A DNA stretch of 64,000 nucleotides from Flavobacterium sp. ov086 (GCF_900187965.1 NZ_FZNL01000016.1:98776-162775), one strand, 5' to 3'. Positions 16,387-24,394 are shown, counted from the stretch's first letter. Numbers and translations are program-made. Notes: generated by a model from the letters alone, not told the origin.

Positions 16387-16773
16387 ATGAGCATATTTAC
16401 CAAAATAGTAAACGGAGAAATTCCTTCTTATAAAATTGCTGAAGACGATAATTATTTGGCTTTTTTAGACGTAAATCCAAATGCTAAAGGACACACACTT
16501 TGTATTCCAAAACAAGAAATCAATAAGATTTTTGATATGGAAGATGAATTGTATTTAGGGTTAATGAAGTTTTCTAAGAAAATTGCAATTGCTTTAGAGA
16601 AAACAGTTTCTTGCAAAAGAGTAGGAATGGCAGTTGTTGGATTAGAAGTTCCTCATGCACACGTTCATTTGATTCCGTTAAACGAAATGGATGAAATGCG
16701 TTTTCATAATAAAGTATCGCTTTCTAAAGAAGAATTTGAGGCTTTGGCGAAAAGTATTCAGGCGAATTTGTAA
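16387..16773 (+). CDS. HIT-family (histidine triad) nucleotide-binding protein
   Basis: A 128-residue protein of the Hint branch. The triad HAHVHLIPL is at residues 90-98 (His90, 92, 94), and the N-terminal signature is IFTKIVNGEIPSYKIAED. These enzymes hydrolyse purine nucleoside phosphoramidates and acyl-AMPs. It follows greA on the same strand, an arrangement I associate with Bacteroidota, and is probably cotranscribed. Confidence 0.93.
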   Translation: MSIFTKIVNGEIPSYKIAEDDNYLAFLDVNPNAKGHTLCIPKQEINKIFDMEDELYLGLMKFSKKIAIALEKTVSCKRVGMAVVGLEVPHAHVHLIPLNEMDEMRFHNKVSLSKEEFEALAKSIQANL

Positions 16774-16780
16774 AGCCTAT

Positions 16781-16853
16781 TGTCAGACTGAGCGAAGTCG
16801 AAGTCCGACTCCGATTGAACATAAAAGGGTTTCGACTTCGCTCAACCTGACAA
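16781..16853. repeat. Imperfect inverted repeat (GTCAGGTTGAGCGAAGTCGAA-type)
   Basis: Arms at 16781-16802 and 16832-16853 match at 20 of 22 positions, with a ~29-bp loop. It has the form of a REP/MITE-like dispersed element and sits immediately after the HIT gene. Confidence 0.65.
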
Positions 16854-16879
16854 AAAATGTTCACTAATAAAATAAGTAA

Positions 16880-16911
16880 AGTGCAGTAAAGAGATTTACT
16901 GCACTTTTTTA
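16880..16911. terminator. Terminator between HIT and sensor-kinase genes
   Basis: A 12-bp stem (AAGTGCAGTAAA with TTTACTGCACTT), 4-nt loop, then T run. The kinase stop codon at 16896-16898 lies inside the hairpin. Confidence 0.8.
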
Positions 16912-18047
16912 TTTAGAGAAATCTGAAATGTAGTTCCTCTGCCAATTTCAGAATGTAAAACTTTTATTTTTCCACGGTGATATTCTTCCACTATTCTTTT
17001 GGTTAAAGAAAGTCCTAATCCCCAGCCACGTTTTTTGGTTGTGAAGCCGGGCTCAAAAATTGTTTTGAACTGGTTTTTAGAAATTCCGGTTCCGGAATCT
17101 TTTACATTAATTTTTACATGATGTACATCCTGCTCAATCTGAAGATCCAGAGTTCCTTTTCCTTTCATGGCATCAATGGCATTTTTTACTAAATTTTCAA
17201 TTGTCCAACTGTGTAAAATTGGGTTTATCATGGCGAAAATTGGTTCTTCGGGTGCATGATAAGAGAAAGCAACCTGCTTAGAGAAACGAGATTGTAAATA
17301 CTTATAAGTATTCAGGGTTTCGATAATAATATCATGTTCTTCTAAAACAGGAACAGATCCAATTTTAGAAAAACGATCGGTAATTGTTTGTAATCGCTCA
17401 ATATCTTTTTCTATTTCAGATGTTATTGAAGGATCAATTTCTTCGGTTTTTAAAATCTCGACCCAGCCAATTAAGGAAGATAATGGTGTACCAATTTGGT
17501 GTGCAGTTTCTTTTGCCATTCCTGCCCACAGTTTGTTTTGAGTCGCCATCTTAGTACTTCTGTAGAAGTTGTAAATCAAAGCGCCAAACAAAAAGATAAT
17601 AAGCAGTAAAGCAATCGGGTAATATTTGAGTTTATTCAATAATGCCGAATTTCCATAATAGACTTGTTGAACTCTACCGGGGGCAAATTCAATAATAATA
17701 GGTTCGTTTTCGCTTTTTAAATTTTTTAGATACTTCATTGATTTGTTCTCGTCAGCCAGTATTTCTTCGGGAACATTTACAGAACTGATCACTTTATCAT
17801 ACATCGTTAGCATTACAGGTACAGATGTATTATTGTTGAGAATGTCCAGCGGAAGATCTAAATCTGTATTTTCATCTGCATTAACCAATGTCTTTTGAGC
17901 ATTAGCCCAAAGATTCATTTTAAGACGTTCCTCATTTTTGAAAATTTGAAAAAAGGTATAGGTATTCCAGAGAATCAAAGAAATGATTAGAAAGGAAATA
18001 GAAACAATAATCCAGCGGGTTGTATTTCTTCTTTCGGAAAAAGACAT
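16896..18047 (-). CDS. Sensor histidine kinase (orphan)
   Basis: A 383-residue membrane kinase. TM1 (about 13-30) and TM2 (about 143-161) enclose a ~110-residue periplasmic sensor. The H-box reads KETAHQIGTPLSSLIGW with phospho-acceptor His183. The ATPase domain has NLVKNAIDAM (N box), DSGTGIS (G1) and GWGLGLSLTKRIVEE (G2). The His-Gln-Ile-Gly variant of the H-box is typical of a Bacteroidota subgroup related to NtrY-like kinases. No response regulator is adjacent. Ligand unknown. Confidence 0.9.
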   Translation of the reverse strand: MSFSERRNTTRWIIVSISFLIISLILWNTYTFFQIFKNEERLKMNLWANAQKTLVNADENTDLDLPLDILNNNTSVPVMLTMYDKVISSVNVPEEILADENKSMKYLKNLKSENEPIIIEFAPGRVQQVYYGNSALLNKLKYYPIALLLIIFLFGALIYNFYRSTKMATQNKLWAGMAKETAHQIGTPLSSLIGWVEILKTEEIDPSITSEIEKDIERLQTITDRFSKIGSVPVLEEHDIIIETLNTYKYLQSRFSKQVAFSYHAPEEPIFAMINPILHSWTIENLVKNAIDAMKGKGTLDLQIEQDVHHVKINVKDSGTGISKNQFKTIFEPGFTTKKRGWGLGLSLTKRIVEEYHRGKIKVLHSEIGRGTTFQISLNKKVQ

Positions 18048-18164
18048 AAATTATTTTTTGAGGTATAAATATAACGAAATAAACACATTTAATATTTTAT
18101 GAGTGCCTAAAGATTTTTTTTGTTTTTAAGCCCGAAAGTATTTCTTTGGCAGAAACCATTTCTC

Positions 18165-18172
18165 TACTTTTG
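18165..18172 (+). promoter_or_regulatory. Promoter -7 box of the flavin-reductase-like gene
   Basis: TACTTTTG. Transcription would start near 18178, which excludes translation from the open frame upstream of 18210. Confidence 0.6.
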
Positions 18173-18209
18173 TACTTTCCGAAACGAGATTCGGTTAAAC
18201 CAAAAAAGT

Positions 18210-19085
18210 ATGATTAGTATCGATCCAAAAGAGATACCAACAGCTAAATTGCATGGTTATTTGCAAAGTGCTGTCGGACCAAGACCAATTGCATTTGCAA
18301 GTACAATTAGTGCAAAAGGGATTCCGAATTTATCACCTTTTAGCTTCTTTAATGTATTTAGTGCCAATCCGCCAATTTTGGTTTTTTCGCCGGCACGAAG
18401 AGTGCGAGACAATACTGTAAAACACACTTTAATTAATGTTGAAGCAACGCGTGAAGTAGTAATAAATGTTGTAAATTATGATTTGGTACAGCAAACTTCA
18501 TTAGCAAGTACAGAATATGCTGAAGGAATAAATGAATTTATAAAAGCCGGATTAACGCAAATTCCGTCAGATTTAGTAAAGCCGTATCGTGTAAAAGAAT
18601 CTCCGGTGCAGTTTGAATGTAAGGTTACGCAGATTATTCCATTAGGAACTGAAGGTGGAGCAGGAAATTTGGTATTATGTGAAGTTGTAAAAATGCATAT
18701 TCACGAAGCTATTTTAGATGAAAACGGAGCAATCGATCAGCATAAAATTGACTTGGTTTCAAGATTGGGAAGCAATTGGTATTCAAGGTCAAATCAAGGA
18801 CTTTTTGAAGTTCCAAAACCATTGACTACTCTGGGAGTTGGTGTAGATGCGATTCCGAATTATATCAGGGAAAGTTCCGTATTTGACGGAAATGATCTTG
18901 GAAAATTAGGTAACATTGAAGCCTTGCCTACAACGGAAGAAGTTAGTATATTTGTGAAAGAAAATTTTTCTGTAAAAGGAGTTCTAAGCTCAGACGATCA
19001 GGAAAAAATACACTTAGAAGCCAAAAAATACCTGAATAAAGATGATATTTCATCGGCTTGGAAAGTGCTTTTAGCTAAGAAATAA
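18210..19085 (+). CDS. Flavin reductase-like / FMN-binding split-barrel protein
   Basis: A 291-residue protein. The first ~200 residues match the flavin reductase-like FMN-binding split barrel (VGPRPIAFASTISAKGIPNLSPFSFFN, then NPPILVFSPARR, and GNLVLCEVVKMHIHE). The C-terminal ~80 residues (KPLTTLGVGVDAIPNYIRES...) are an extension typical of Bacteroidota members. The frame is open to 18120, but the ATG at 18210 follows a -7 box and begins the conserved MISIDPKEIPT. The substrate is unknown. It lies 30 bp upstream of the DUF3127 gene on the same strand. Confidence 0.85.
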   Translation: MISIDPKEIPTAKLHGYLQSAVGPRPIAFASTISAKGIPNLSPFSFFNVFSANPPILVFSPARRVRDNTVKHTLINVEATREVVINVVNYDLVQQTSLASTEYAEGINEFIKAGLTQIPSDLVKPYRVKESPVQFECKVTQIIPLGTEGGAGNLVLCEVVKMHIHEAILDENGAIDQHKIDLVSRLGSNWYSRSNQGLFEVPKPLTTLGVGVDAIPNYIRESSVFDGNDLGKLGNIEALPTTEEVSIFVKENFSVKGVLSSDDQEKIHLEAKKYLNKDDISSAWKVLLAKK

Positions 19086-19115
19086 GAAAAGAAACAATAA
19101 TTAATATAGAAGAAG

Positions 19116-19487
19116 ATGGAAGTTACAGGAAAAGTAAAAGTGGTTAACCCAGAGCAACAAGTTAGTGCTGCATTCAAAAAAAGAGAGTTGGTTGTTACCA
19201 CAGATGAGCAGTATCCACAGCATATTTTGATCGAATTTACACAAGATAAATGCGATTTATTAAGTAGCTACAAACAAGGAGAGGCAGTAAAAGTTTCTAT
19301 CAATTTAAGAGGAAGAGAATGGGTTAATCCACAAGGAGAAACCAGATATTTCAATAGTATTCAAGGTTGGAGAATCGAAAGATTAGCACCAGAAGGTCCT
19401 GCACAAACGCCACCAATGCCAACAGCAGAAACTTTTGCTCCGGCAACTAATTTAAACGAAGACGAACCGGACGATTTACCTTTCTAA
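19116..19487 (+). CDS. DUF3127 OB-fold-like protein with SSB-type C-terminal tail
   Basis: A 123-residue protein. The N-terminal ~90 residues (MEVTGKVKVVNPEQQVS...REWVNPQGETRYFNSIQGWRIERL) match DUF3127, which resembles a small OB fold. It is followed by a Pro/Ala linker and an acidic tip, LNEDEPDDLPF. That layout, OB fold then disordered linker then D-D-L/I-P-F, mirrors bacterial single-stranded-DNA-binding protein, whose last residues recruit repair and replication partners. The family assignment is firm; an SSB-like role is inference. Confidence 0.88.
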   Translation: MEVTGKVKVVNPEQQVSAAFKKRELVVTTDEQYPQHILIEFTQDKCDLLSSYKQGEAVKVSINLRGREWVNPQGETRYFNSIQGWRIERLAPEGPAQTPPMPTAETFAPATNLNEDEPDDLPF

Positions 19488-19494
19488 GAGTTTA

Positions 19495-19640
19495 AATTCC
19501 AAAAAATAAATTCCAAATTCCAATTCATTTTCATGCAGTTGGAATTTGGAATTTTGTTTTTGAAGACACTTGATCAAAGATTCTTTGATCAAGCATTTGG
19601 AATTTGGAATTTGAGTATTGGAATTTCATTTATAATTGGA
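19495..19640. repeat. GGAATTTG repeat cluster with 25-bp palindrome
   Basis: About eight copies of (t)ccaaatt/ggaatttg in both orientations surround a perfect palindrome at 19569-19593 (12-bp arms cttgatcaaaga / tctttgatcaag, 1-bp centre). It lies between DUF3127 and aat. No gene is seen. Confidence 0.65.
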
Positions 19641-19667
19641 ATTTAAAAAATTGATTATTTTATAAAG

Positions 19668-20306
19668 ATGTATTACGTACGTGAAGAACTATTTTTTCCT
19701 CCCGTTTCAGAAGCTGATGAAGAAGGAATTCTGGCAGTTGGCGGTGATTTAAATCCGGAGCGATTGAAATTGGCTTACAAAAGCGGAGTATTTCCTTGGT
19801 TTAATGAAGGGGAACCGATCCTTTGGTGGGCACCAGATCCAAGAATGGTTTTGTTTTTGGATGAGTTGATTGTGTCTAAAAGTATGAGAAACATATTAAA
19901 CCGGAATCAGTTTAAGGTGACTTTAAATAAAAGCTTTAAAGAAGTGATTTCGAATTGCCAAAAAATAAAACGCGATGGTCAAAATGGAACATGGATTTCA
20001 AATGAAATGATCGATGCGTATTGCAAATTAAATGAAGAAGGAATTGCAAAATCTATTGAGGTTTGGCAAGATGATGTTTTAGTAGGAGGGTTGTATGGTA
20101 TTGATTTAGGACATGTTTTTTGTGGAGAAAGTATGTTTTCGAAAGTGTCAAATGCCTCAAAAGTTGCTTTTATTGCTTTGGTCAATTATTTAGAGAAAGA
20201 AAATTACAAGCTTTTGGATTGTCAGGTTTACAACCCGCATTTAGAGAGTCTGGGTTGTCGCGAAATTGATCGTGAAGAATTTATGTTTATTTTAGAAAAT
20301 AAGTAG
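19668..20306 (+). CDS. aat: Leucyl/phenylalanyl-tRNA--protein transferase
   Basis: A 212-residue full-length Aat. Marks are the N-terminal FPPVSEADEEGILAVGGDL, then GVFPWFNEGEPILWWAPDPR, the GTWI segment and VGGLYGIDLGHVFCGESMFS. It attaches Leu or Phe from aminoacyl-tRNA to the N-terminus of proteins with basic first residues, marking them for ClpAP/ClpS in the N-end rule pathway. It is followed after 2 bp by the MOSC gene, so the two are probably cotranscribed. Confidence 0.97.
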   Translation: MYYVREELFFPPVSEADEEGILAVGGDLNPERLKLAYKSGVFPWFNEGEPILWWAPDPRMVLFLDELIVSKSMRNILNRNQFKVTLNKSFKEVISNCQKIKRDGQNGTWISNEMIDAYCKLNEEGIAKSIEVWQDDVLVGGLYGIDLGHVFCGESMFSKVSNASKVAFIALVNYLEKENYKLLDCQVYNPHLESLGCREIDREEFMFILENK

Positions 20307-20308
20307 TA

Positions 20309-21103
20309 ATGAGCACAATTTATACTGTAAAAGAGATTTATATATATCCGATAAAAAGTTTAGCCGGAATTAGTTGTCAGAATGCTTTCGCTGAAGAAAT
20401 GGGATTCGAGCACGATCGCAGATGGATGCTGGTTGATGCTGAAAATCAATTTATAACACAAAGAGAATATCCTATTCTAAGTCAGTTTTATCCGCAAATT
20501 TCAGATGGAAAAATTAGCATTACTTTTCAGGATCAAAAGCATGAATTTTCTACAGCCGAACATTTAGAAAATCCAATAGAGGTGAATGTTTGGGACGATA
20601 AAAGCGAAGTTGTTGAGGTAAATTCTGCCACTTCAAAATGGTTTAGTGACCGTTTAGGCTTTCAATGTAAATTGATGAAAATCATTAAAAGTGGAGATCG
20701 TAAACACGAGAGTTCAAGATTAAAAGAAACCTTCAATGTTAGTCTTGCTGACGGATATCCATATTTAATGATTGGAACAAAAAGTTTGGATTTTTTAAAT
20801 GAAAAACTAGATGATAAAATCACTGTTTTGAGATTTCGTCCTAATATTGTGATAAGCAGTGAAATTCCTCATGAAGAAGATGATTTTGATACTTTTAAGA
20901 TTGGAGAAGTTGATTTTAAAAACGTAAAACCTTGCGGAAGATGTATTATGGTAAATAATGATCCGCAGAAAGGTATCGTAAAAAAAGAACCTTTAAAAAC
21001 GTTGAGCAAATACAGAAATTTTAATAATTCTGTTTTATTCGGAACCAATATAGTAAGTTTAAACAGCGGAATTATTAAGGTTGGAGATGAACTGGTATTC
21101 TAG
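20309..21103 (+). CDS. MOSC domain-containing protein
   Basis: A 264-residue protein with an N-terminal MOSC_N barrel (VKEIYIYPIKSLAGISCQNA, FEHDRRWMLVD) and a C-terminal MOSC domain ending KPCGRCIMVNNDPQKG, with the conserved Cys that can bind a molybdenum cofactor or sulfur. It is related to the mitochondrial amidoxime-reducing component and YcbX; no ferredoxin domain is attached. It may reduce N-hydroxylated compounds. It ends convergent with, and 4 bp overlapping, thiF. Confidence 0.88.
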   Translation: MSTIYTVKEIYIYPIKSLAGISCQNAFAEEMGFEHDRRWMLVDAENQFITQREYPILSQFYPQISDGKISITFQDQKHEFSTAEHLENPIEVNVWDDKSEVVEVNSATSKWFSDRLGFQCKLMKIIKSGDRKHESSRLKETFNVSLADGYPYLMIGTKSLDFLNEKLDDKITVLRFRPNIVISSEIPHEEDDFDTFKIGEVDFKNVKPCGRCIMVNNDPQKGIVKKEPLKTLSKYRNFNNSVLFGTNIVSLNSGIIKVGDELVF

Positions 21104-21810
21104 AAATTCAATTTTGTAAAGTTCCAGTTTAAAGTATTAAAGAGAACCAATTCGTTTTTTAAAGTTGGTAGTTCTAAAACTAACTTTAGAGTTTCATGTG
21201 CCATCATAGTACCAATAATTCCGGGTAAAGTTCCTAAAACGCCATTCAAATTACAATTCGGGACATCTTTAGGATCTGGCATTTCTGGAAATAAATCACG
21301 TAAAGTTTTACTTCCATTGTGGTTAAAAACAGCGATTTGTCCTTCAAATTTTAGAATACTTCCGTAAACCAAAGGCTTTTGTAATGCAACACAGGTATCA
21401 TTAACCAAATAACGTGTAGTAAAATTGTCTGAGCCATCAACAATAATGTCATATTTATCAATAATTTGGCTTGCGTTTTCGGCTGTCAATTTTTCATTTA
21501 TGGTTTCAACTTCAATTAATGGATTTAGTTTTAAAACTACTTCTTTAGCAACAAGTGCTTTACTTTTTCCAATTTCATTTTCGGTATATAAAATTTGTCT
21601 GTGCAGGTTGTGAATCTCAATAGTATCAAAATCCATTATGCCAATAAAACCAACACCAGCAGTCGAAATATATTGTAAAATTGGACATCCTAAACCTCCG
21701 GCGCCAATAATTAAAACTCTTGCTTTTTTGAGTTTTTCCTGACCTTCATCACCAATTTCCGGTAATATAGTTTGTCTGTTGTAACGTAAAAATTCTTGTA
21801 TAATACTCAT
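21100..21810 (-). CDS. thiF: ThiF/MoeB/HesA-family adenylyltransferase, ThiS-activating
   Basis: A 236-residue E1-like enzyme. The nucleotide site is VLIIGAGGLGCPILQY, followed by the RQILYTENEIGKSKA segment and VDGSDNFTTRYLVND. NCNLNGVLGTLPGI supplies the catalytic-region Cys. The paired CxxC zinc motifs of MoeB are not seen. As the last gene of the thiamine operon it would adenylate the ThiS C-terminal Gly-Gly so that sulfur can be loaded. A repeat cluster separates it from thiH. Confidence 0.9.
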   Translation of the reverse strand: MSIIQEFLRYNRQTILPEIGDEGQEKLKKARVLIIGAGGLGCPILQYISTAGVGFIGIMDFDTIEIHNLHRQILYTENEIGKSKALVAKEVVLKLNPLIEVETINEKLTAENASQIIDKYDIIVDGSDNFTTRYLVNDTCVALQKPLVYGSILKFEGQIAVFNHNGSKTLRDLFPEMPDPKDVPNCNLNGVLGTLPGIIGTMMAHETLKLVLELPTLKNELVLFNTLNWNFTKLNF

Positions 21811-21811
21811 T

Positions 21812-21925
21812 TAATTTAAGTCTTAAAGTTTGAAAGTCGAAGGTCTTAAAGTCTATATTGAAAGTCAGAATTGAAATAAAAGCATCTTACCTTTCAACTT
21901 TAAGACTTTCGACTTTATGACTGTA
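21812..21925. repeat. GTCTTAAAGTC/GAAAGTC repeat in both orientations
   Basis: Several copies of cttaaagt and gaaagtc occur in direct order at 21815-21865 and inverted at 21890-21922 (tttcaactttaagacttt...). The inverted part forms the last ~14 codons of thiH. Confidence 0.6.
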
Positions 21926-23029
21926 TATTTTGTCCCAATCTTTCCAAACGGGTTCGTAACCGGAATTGGTTATTATTTGTGCTATTTCTTCTGCAGAACG
22001 TTCGTCGCTAATTTCAAATTGTTCCAATGATTGCGGATCAACAACATAGCCACCTGGATTTGTTTTTGAACCTGCGCTCATACTTGTAACTCCAATCGGA
22101 ATAATATTATTTCTGAATTTTTCATTTTCACGTGTCGAAATTGAAATTTCTAAATCTTCATTCCACAAACGATATGCACAAATAAGCTGTGTTAAATCCT
22201 TATCATCCATAATAAAATTCGGCTCAATAATTCCTTCTGCAGGGCGTAATCTCGGGAACGAAACGGAATATTTAGTCTGCCAATATTTCTTTTGAAGATA
22301 ATCCAGATGCAAAGCATTAAAAAAGCTATCCGTTCGCCAATCTTCCAAACCTAATAAAACACCTAAACCAATTTTATGAATTCCTGCAGTTCCAATTCGG
22401 TCAGGAGTTTCCAGTCTGTAATCGAAGTTTGATTTCTTGCCTTTTGTATGGTATTTTTTATAGACTTCCTGATGATACGTTTCCTGATATACTAAAACCG
22501 AATAAACTCCGGCATCGTGCAAACGCTCATAATCTTCGGTAGAAAGTGGTTGAACTTCAACAGAAATAATAGAAAATTGTTCTCGGATTAAAGCAATTGC
22601 ATTCAGGAAATAATTAATATTTACCGTATAATTTGCTTCGCCGGTTACCAATAAAACATGATCGAAACCGGTATTTTTCAGAGCTTCGACTTCAAGTTTA
22701 ATTTCAGCATCAGAAAGTGTTTTTCGTTTGATTTTATTATCTAAACTAAAACCGCAATAGGTACAAATGTTCTGGCATTCATTGCTTAAATAGAGTGGGG
22801 CATACATTTGTATTGTTTTCCCGAAACGTTTTTTGGTGATTTCATGACATTGCTGCGCCATTTGCTCTAAGTAGTTTTGGGCAGCAGGAGAAATCAAAAC
22901 TAAAAAATCATCGAGATTGCGTTTGGTTTTTGCCAAAGCATGCTCGACTTCTTTAGAAGTAGTCTGGTATATTTTCGATTGTATGGTATCCCAATCGTAG
23001 TTTTCAAATACAGATTTGAATGTTTTCAT
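21887..23029 (-). CDS. thiH: 2-iminoacetate synthase ThiH (radical SAM tyrosine lyase)
   Basis: A 380-residue radical-SAM enzyme. The [4Fe-4S] motif is CQNICTYC (C85, C89, C92), followed by GFSLDNKIKRKTLS; a later signature is PRLRPAEG. It cleaves tyrosine to dehydroglycine and p-cresol; dehydroglycine is the C2-N part of the thiazole. After the family-typical GYEPVWKDWD, the last 14 residues (KIYSHKVESLKVER) are encoded by an intergenic-type repeat and look like an acquired extension. The start lies only ~15 bp from the left inverted repeat of a GxxExxY cassette, which separates thiH from thiG. Confidence 0.95.
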   Translation of the reverse strand: MKTFKSVFENYDWDTIQSKIYQTTSKEVEHALAKTKRNLDDFLVLISPAAQNYLEQMAQQCHEITKKRFGKTIQMYAPLYLSNECQNICTYCGFSLDNKIKRKTLSDAEIKLEVEALKNTGFDHVLLVTGEANYTVNINYFLNAIALIREQFSIISVEVQPLSTEDYERLHDAGVYSVLVYQETYHQEVYKKYHTKGKKSNFDYRLETPDRIGTAGIHKIGLGVLLGLEDWRTDSFFNALHLDYLQKKYWQTKYSVSFPRLRPAEGIIEPNFIMDDKDLTQLICAYRLWNEDLEISISTRENEKFRNNIIPIGVTSMSAGSKTNPGGYVVDPQSLEQFEISDERSAEEIAQIITNSGYEPVWKDWDKIYSHKVESLKVER

Positions 23030-23045
23030 TGTGTTGTGTGTTTTT

Positions 23046-23088
23046 ATTTCACGCAGATTTTTGGAGATTTAAGCAGATTAAAAATGAT
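23046..23088 (+). repeat. Left inverted repeat of the GxxExxY cassette
   Basis: A 43-bp arm beginning atttcacgcagattttt and ending gattaaaaatgat. Relative to the right arm it has a single G/C mismatch at position 19. It contains internal (a)gcagattta repeats. Confidence 0.85.
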
Positions 23089-23119
23089 CTTAATTTTTTT
23101 TATAAATATGCTTATCTGT

Positions 23120-23500
23120 TTACTTTATTTTATTGACAATTCGTTTTATATCATCTAGTATATTTAGAGTGTTGAAATTTACAAGTAGGCCTAACTTTTT
23201 ATTTGTGAGCCTTAAATAAGTAGAAAGTTGCTTGTAATGTATTGGAGCTAAATCTTCAACAGATTTTAATTCAATTATTACTTTGTCTTCTACTAAAAGA
23301 TCAATTCTAAAAGCAGGATCCAGTATGATTTCTTCATAAGGAATTATAATTTCGATTTGTTTTTGAACTTCTAAATTGGCTTTTGTTAATTCATAGAACA
23401 AAGCACTTTCATAAACGGATTCAAATAACCCAGGTCCCAAATTATTATATACTTTAAAAATAGCTCCTCTTGCTACATATGATATTTCATTTTCAGTCAT
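23120..23500 (-). CDS. GxxExxY family protein (predicted PD-(D/E)XK nuclease-like)
   Basis: A 126-residue protein with the family signature GLFESVY (G24, E27, Y30) in LGPGLFESVYESALFYEL. A nuclease-like core follows: DPAFRIDLLVEDKVIIELKSV, giving D...ExK, then HYKQLSTYLRLTNKKLGLLVNF. GxxExxY proteins are small, often solitary, and of unproven function; the D...ExK pattern suggests a restriction-endonuclease fold. It is codirectional with the thi genes and so is transcribed with them, but no thiamine role is suggested. It lies inside a cassette with long inverted repeats. Confidence 0.9.
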   Translation of the reverse strand: MTENEISYVARGAIFKVYNNLGPGLFESVYESALFYELTKANLEVQKQIEIIIPYEEIILDPAFRIDLLVEDKVIIELKSVEDLAPIHYKQLSTYLRLTNKKLGLLVNFNTLNILDDIKRIVNKIK

Positions 23501-23570
23501 AATTCTTTAATTTAAGTTCGAATCAAAATTAAAGAATTTTCTTTCTTTTTTAAGACAGGTAAATAATTAA

Positions 23571-23613
23571 ATCATTTTTAATCTGCTTAAATCTGCAAAA
23601 ATCTGCGTGAAAT
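23571..23613 (-). repeat. Right inverted repeat of the GxxExxY cassette
   Basis: Reverse complement of the left arm (42/43). It ends 4 bp before the thiG stop codon (23618-23620). Confidence 0.85.
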
Positions 23614-23617
23614 AATT

Positions 23618-24394
23618 TTAGTCATATAAAAATGAGGTCAAGGGACTAGAAGCAATAGCATAATTGTGTTGATTTGCGACTTTAGCCTCAAAAGCTTTTC
23701 GACCTGCGATTACAGCTTCTCTAAAAGCTTCGGCCATTAATTTTGGGTTTCCGGCAACGGCAATTGCAGTATTCACCAAAACAGCATCAGCACCAATTTC
23801 CATTGCTTTTGCAGCGTCGGAAGGAGCGCCAATTCCAGCATCTACAATAACAGGAACAGTACTTTGTTCGATAATAATCTCTAAGAAATCGATAGTTTTT
23901 AAACCTTTATTGCTGCCAATTGGAGAACCTAAAGGCATAACGGCTGTTGTTCCTGCATTTTCTAAATGTTTACACAAAACGGGATCTGCATGAATGTAAG
24001 GCAATACAAAAAAGCCAAGCTTAGCCAATTCTTCGGTTGCTTTTAAAGTTTCGATTGGATCTGGCATTAGGTATTTTGGATCTGGATGAATTTCTAGTTT
24101 TATCCAATTTGTTTCTAATGCTTCACGTGCTAATTGAGCGGCAAAAACAGCTTCTTTTGCATTTCTAGCGCCCGAAGTATTTGGTAATAAATTGATGTTT
24201 GGATGTTTTAAATGCGATAAAATAGCATCAGTTTCTGTTTCGAGATCGATACGTTTTAAGGCGACAGTAACTAATTCACTTTCTGAAGCCAGAATAGCTT
24301 CTTCCATTTCAAGGTTTGAACCAAATTTTCCCGTTCCTAAAAACAAACGAGATTTAAAGGTTTTATCACCAATGTTAAACAATGACGTTTGCAT
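23618..24394 (-). CDS. thiG: Thiazole synthase ThiG
   Basis: A 258-residue TIM barrel. The Schiff-base Lys is in WIKLEIHPDPKYLMPD (Lys99), and phosphate-binding loops are VMPLGSPIGSNKGL and VDAGIGAPSDAAKAMEIGADAVLVNTAIA. It condenses deoxyxylulose phosphate, dehydroglycine (from ThiH) and ThiS-thiocarboxylate into the thiazole phosphate. It overlaps thiE by 20 bp. Confidence 0.97.
   Translation of the reverse strand: MQTSLFNIGDKTFKSRLFLGTGKFGSNLEMEEAILASESELVTVALKRIDLETETDAILSHLKHPNINLLPNTSGARNAKEAVFAAQLAREALETNWIKLEIHPDPKYLMPDPIETLKATEELAKLGFFVLPYIHADPVLCKHLENAGTTAVMPLGSPIGSNKGLKTIDFLEIIIEQSTVPVIVDAGIGAPSDAAKAMEIGADAVLVNTAIAVAGNPKLMAEAFREAVIAGRKAFEAKVANQHNYAIASSPLTSFLYD

Larger units (their letters stand above)
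23044..23615. mobile_element. GxxExxY cassette with 43-bp terminal inverted repeats, inserted in the thiamine operon
   Basis: A 572-bp unit. Outer inverted repeats at 23046-23088 and 23571-23613 match at 42 of 43 positions, and pairing extends 2 bp outward and, with one indel, about 6 bp inward. The unit carries a single gene (23120-23500, GxxExxY family). It fills the whole thiG-thiH gap: one end abuts the thiG stop, the other lies ~15 bp before the thiH start. No transposase is present and no convincing target duplication is seen. Mobility is inference. Confidence 0.6.

Noticed and set aside
18120..18209. 30-codon N-terminal extension of the flavin-reductase-like protein
   Set aside because: Starts with TTG and spans the promoter -7 box; conserved sequence begins at 18210.
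23041..23620. Target-site duplication flanking the GxxExxY cassette
   Set aside because: Only a trivial TTT is shared on both sides, which is meaningless in AT-rich DNA; not claimed.
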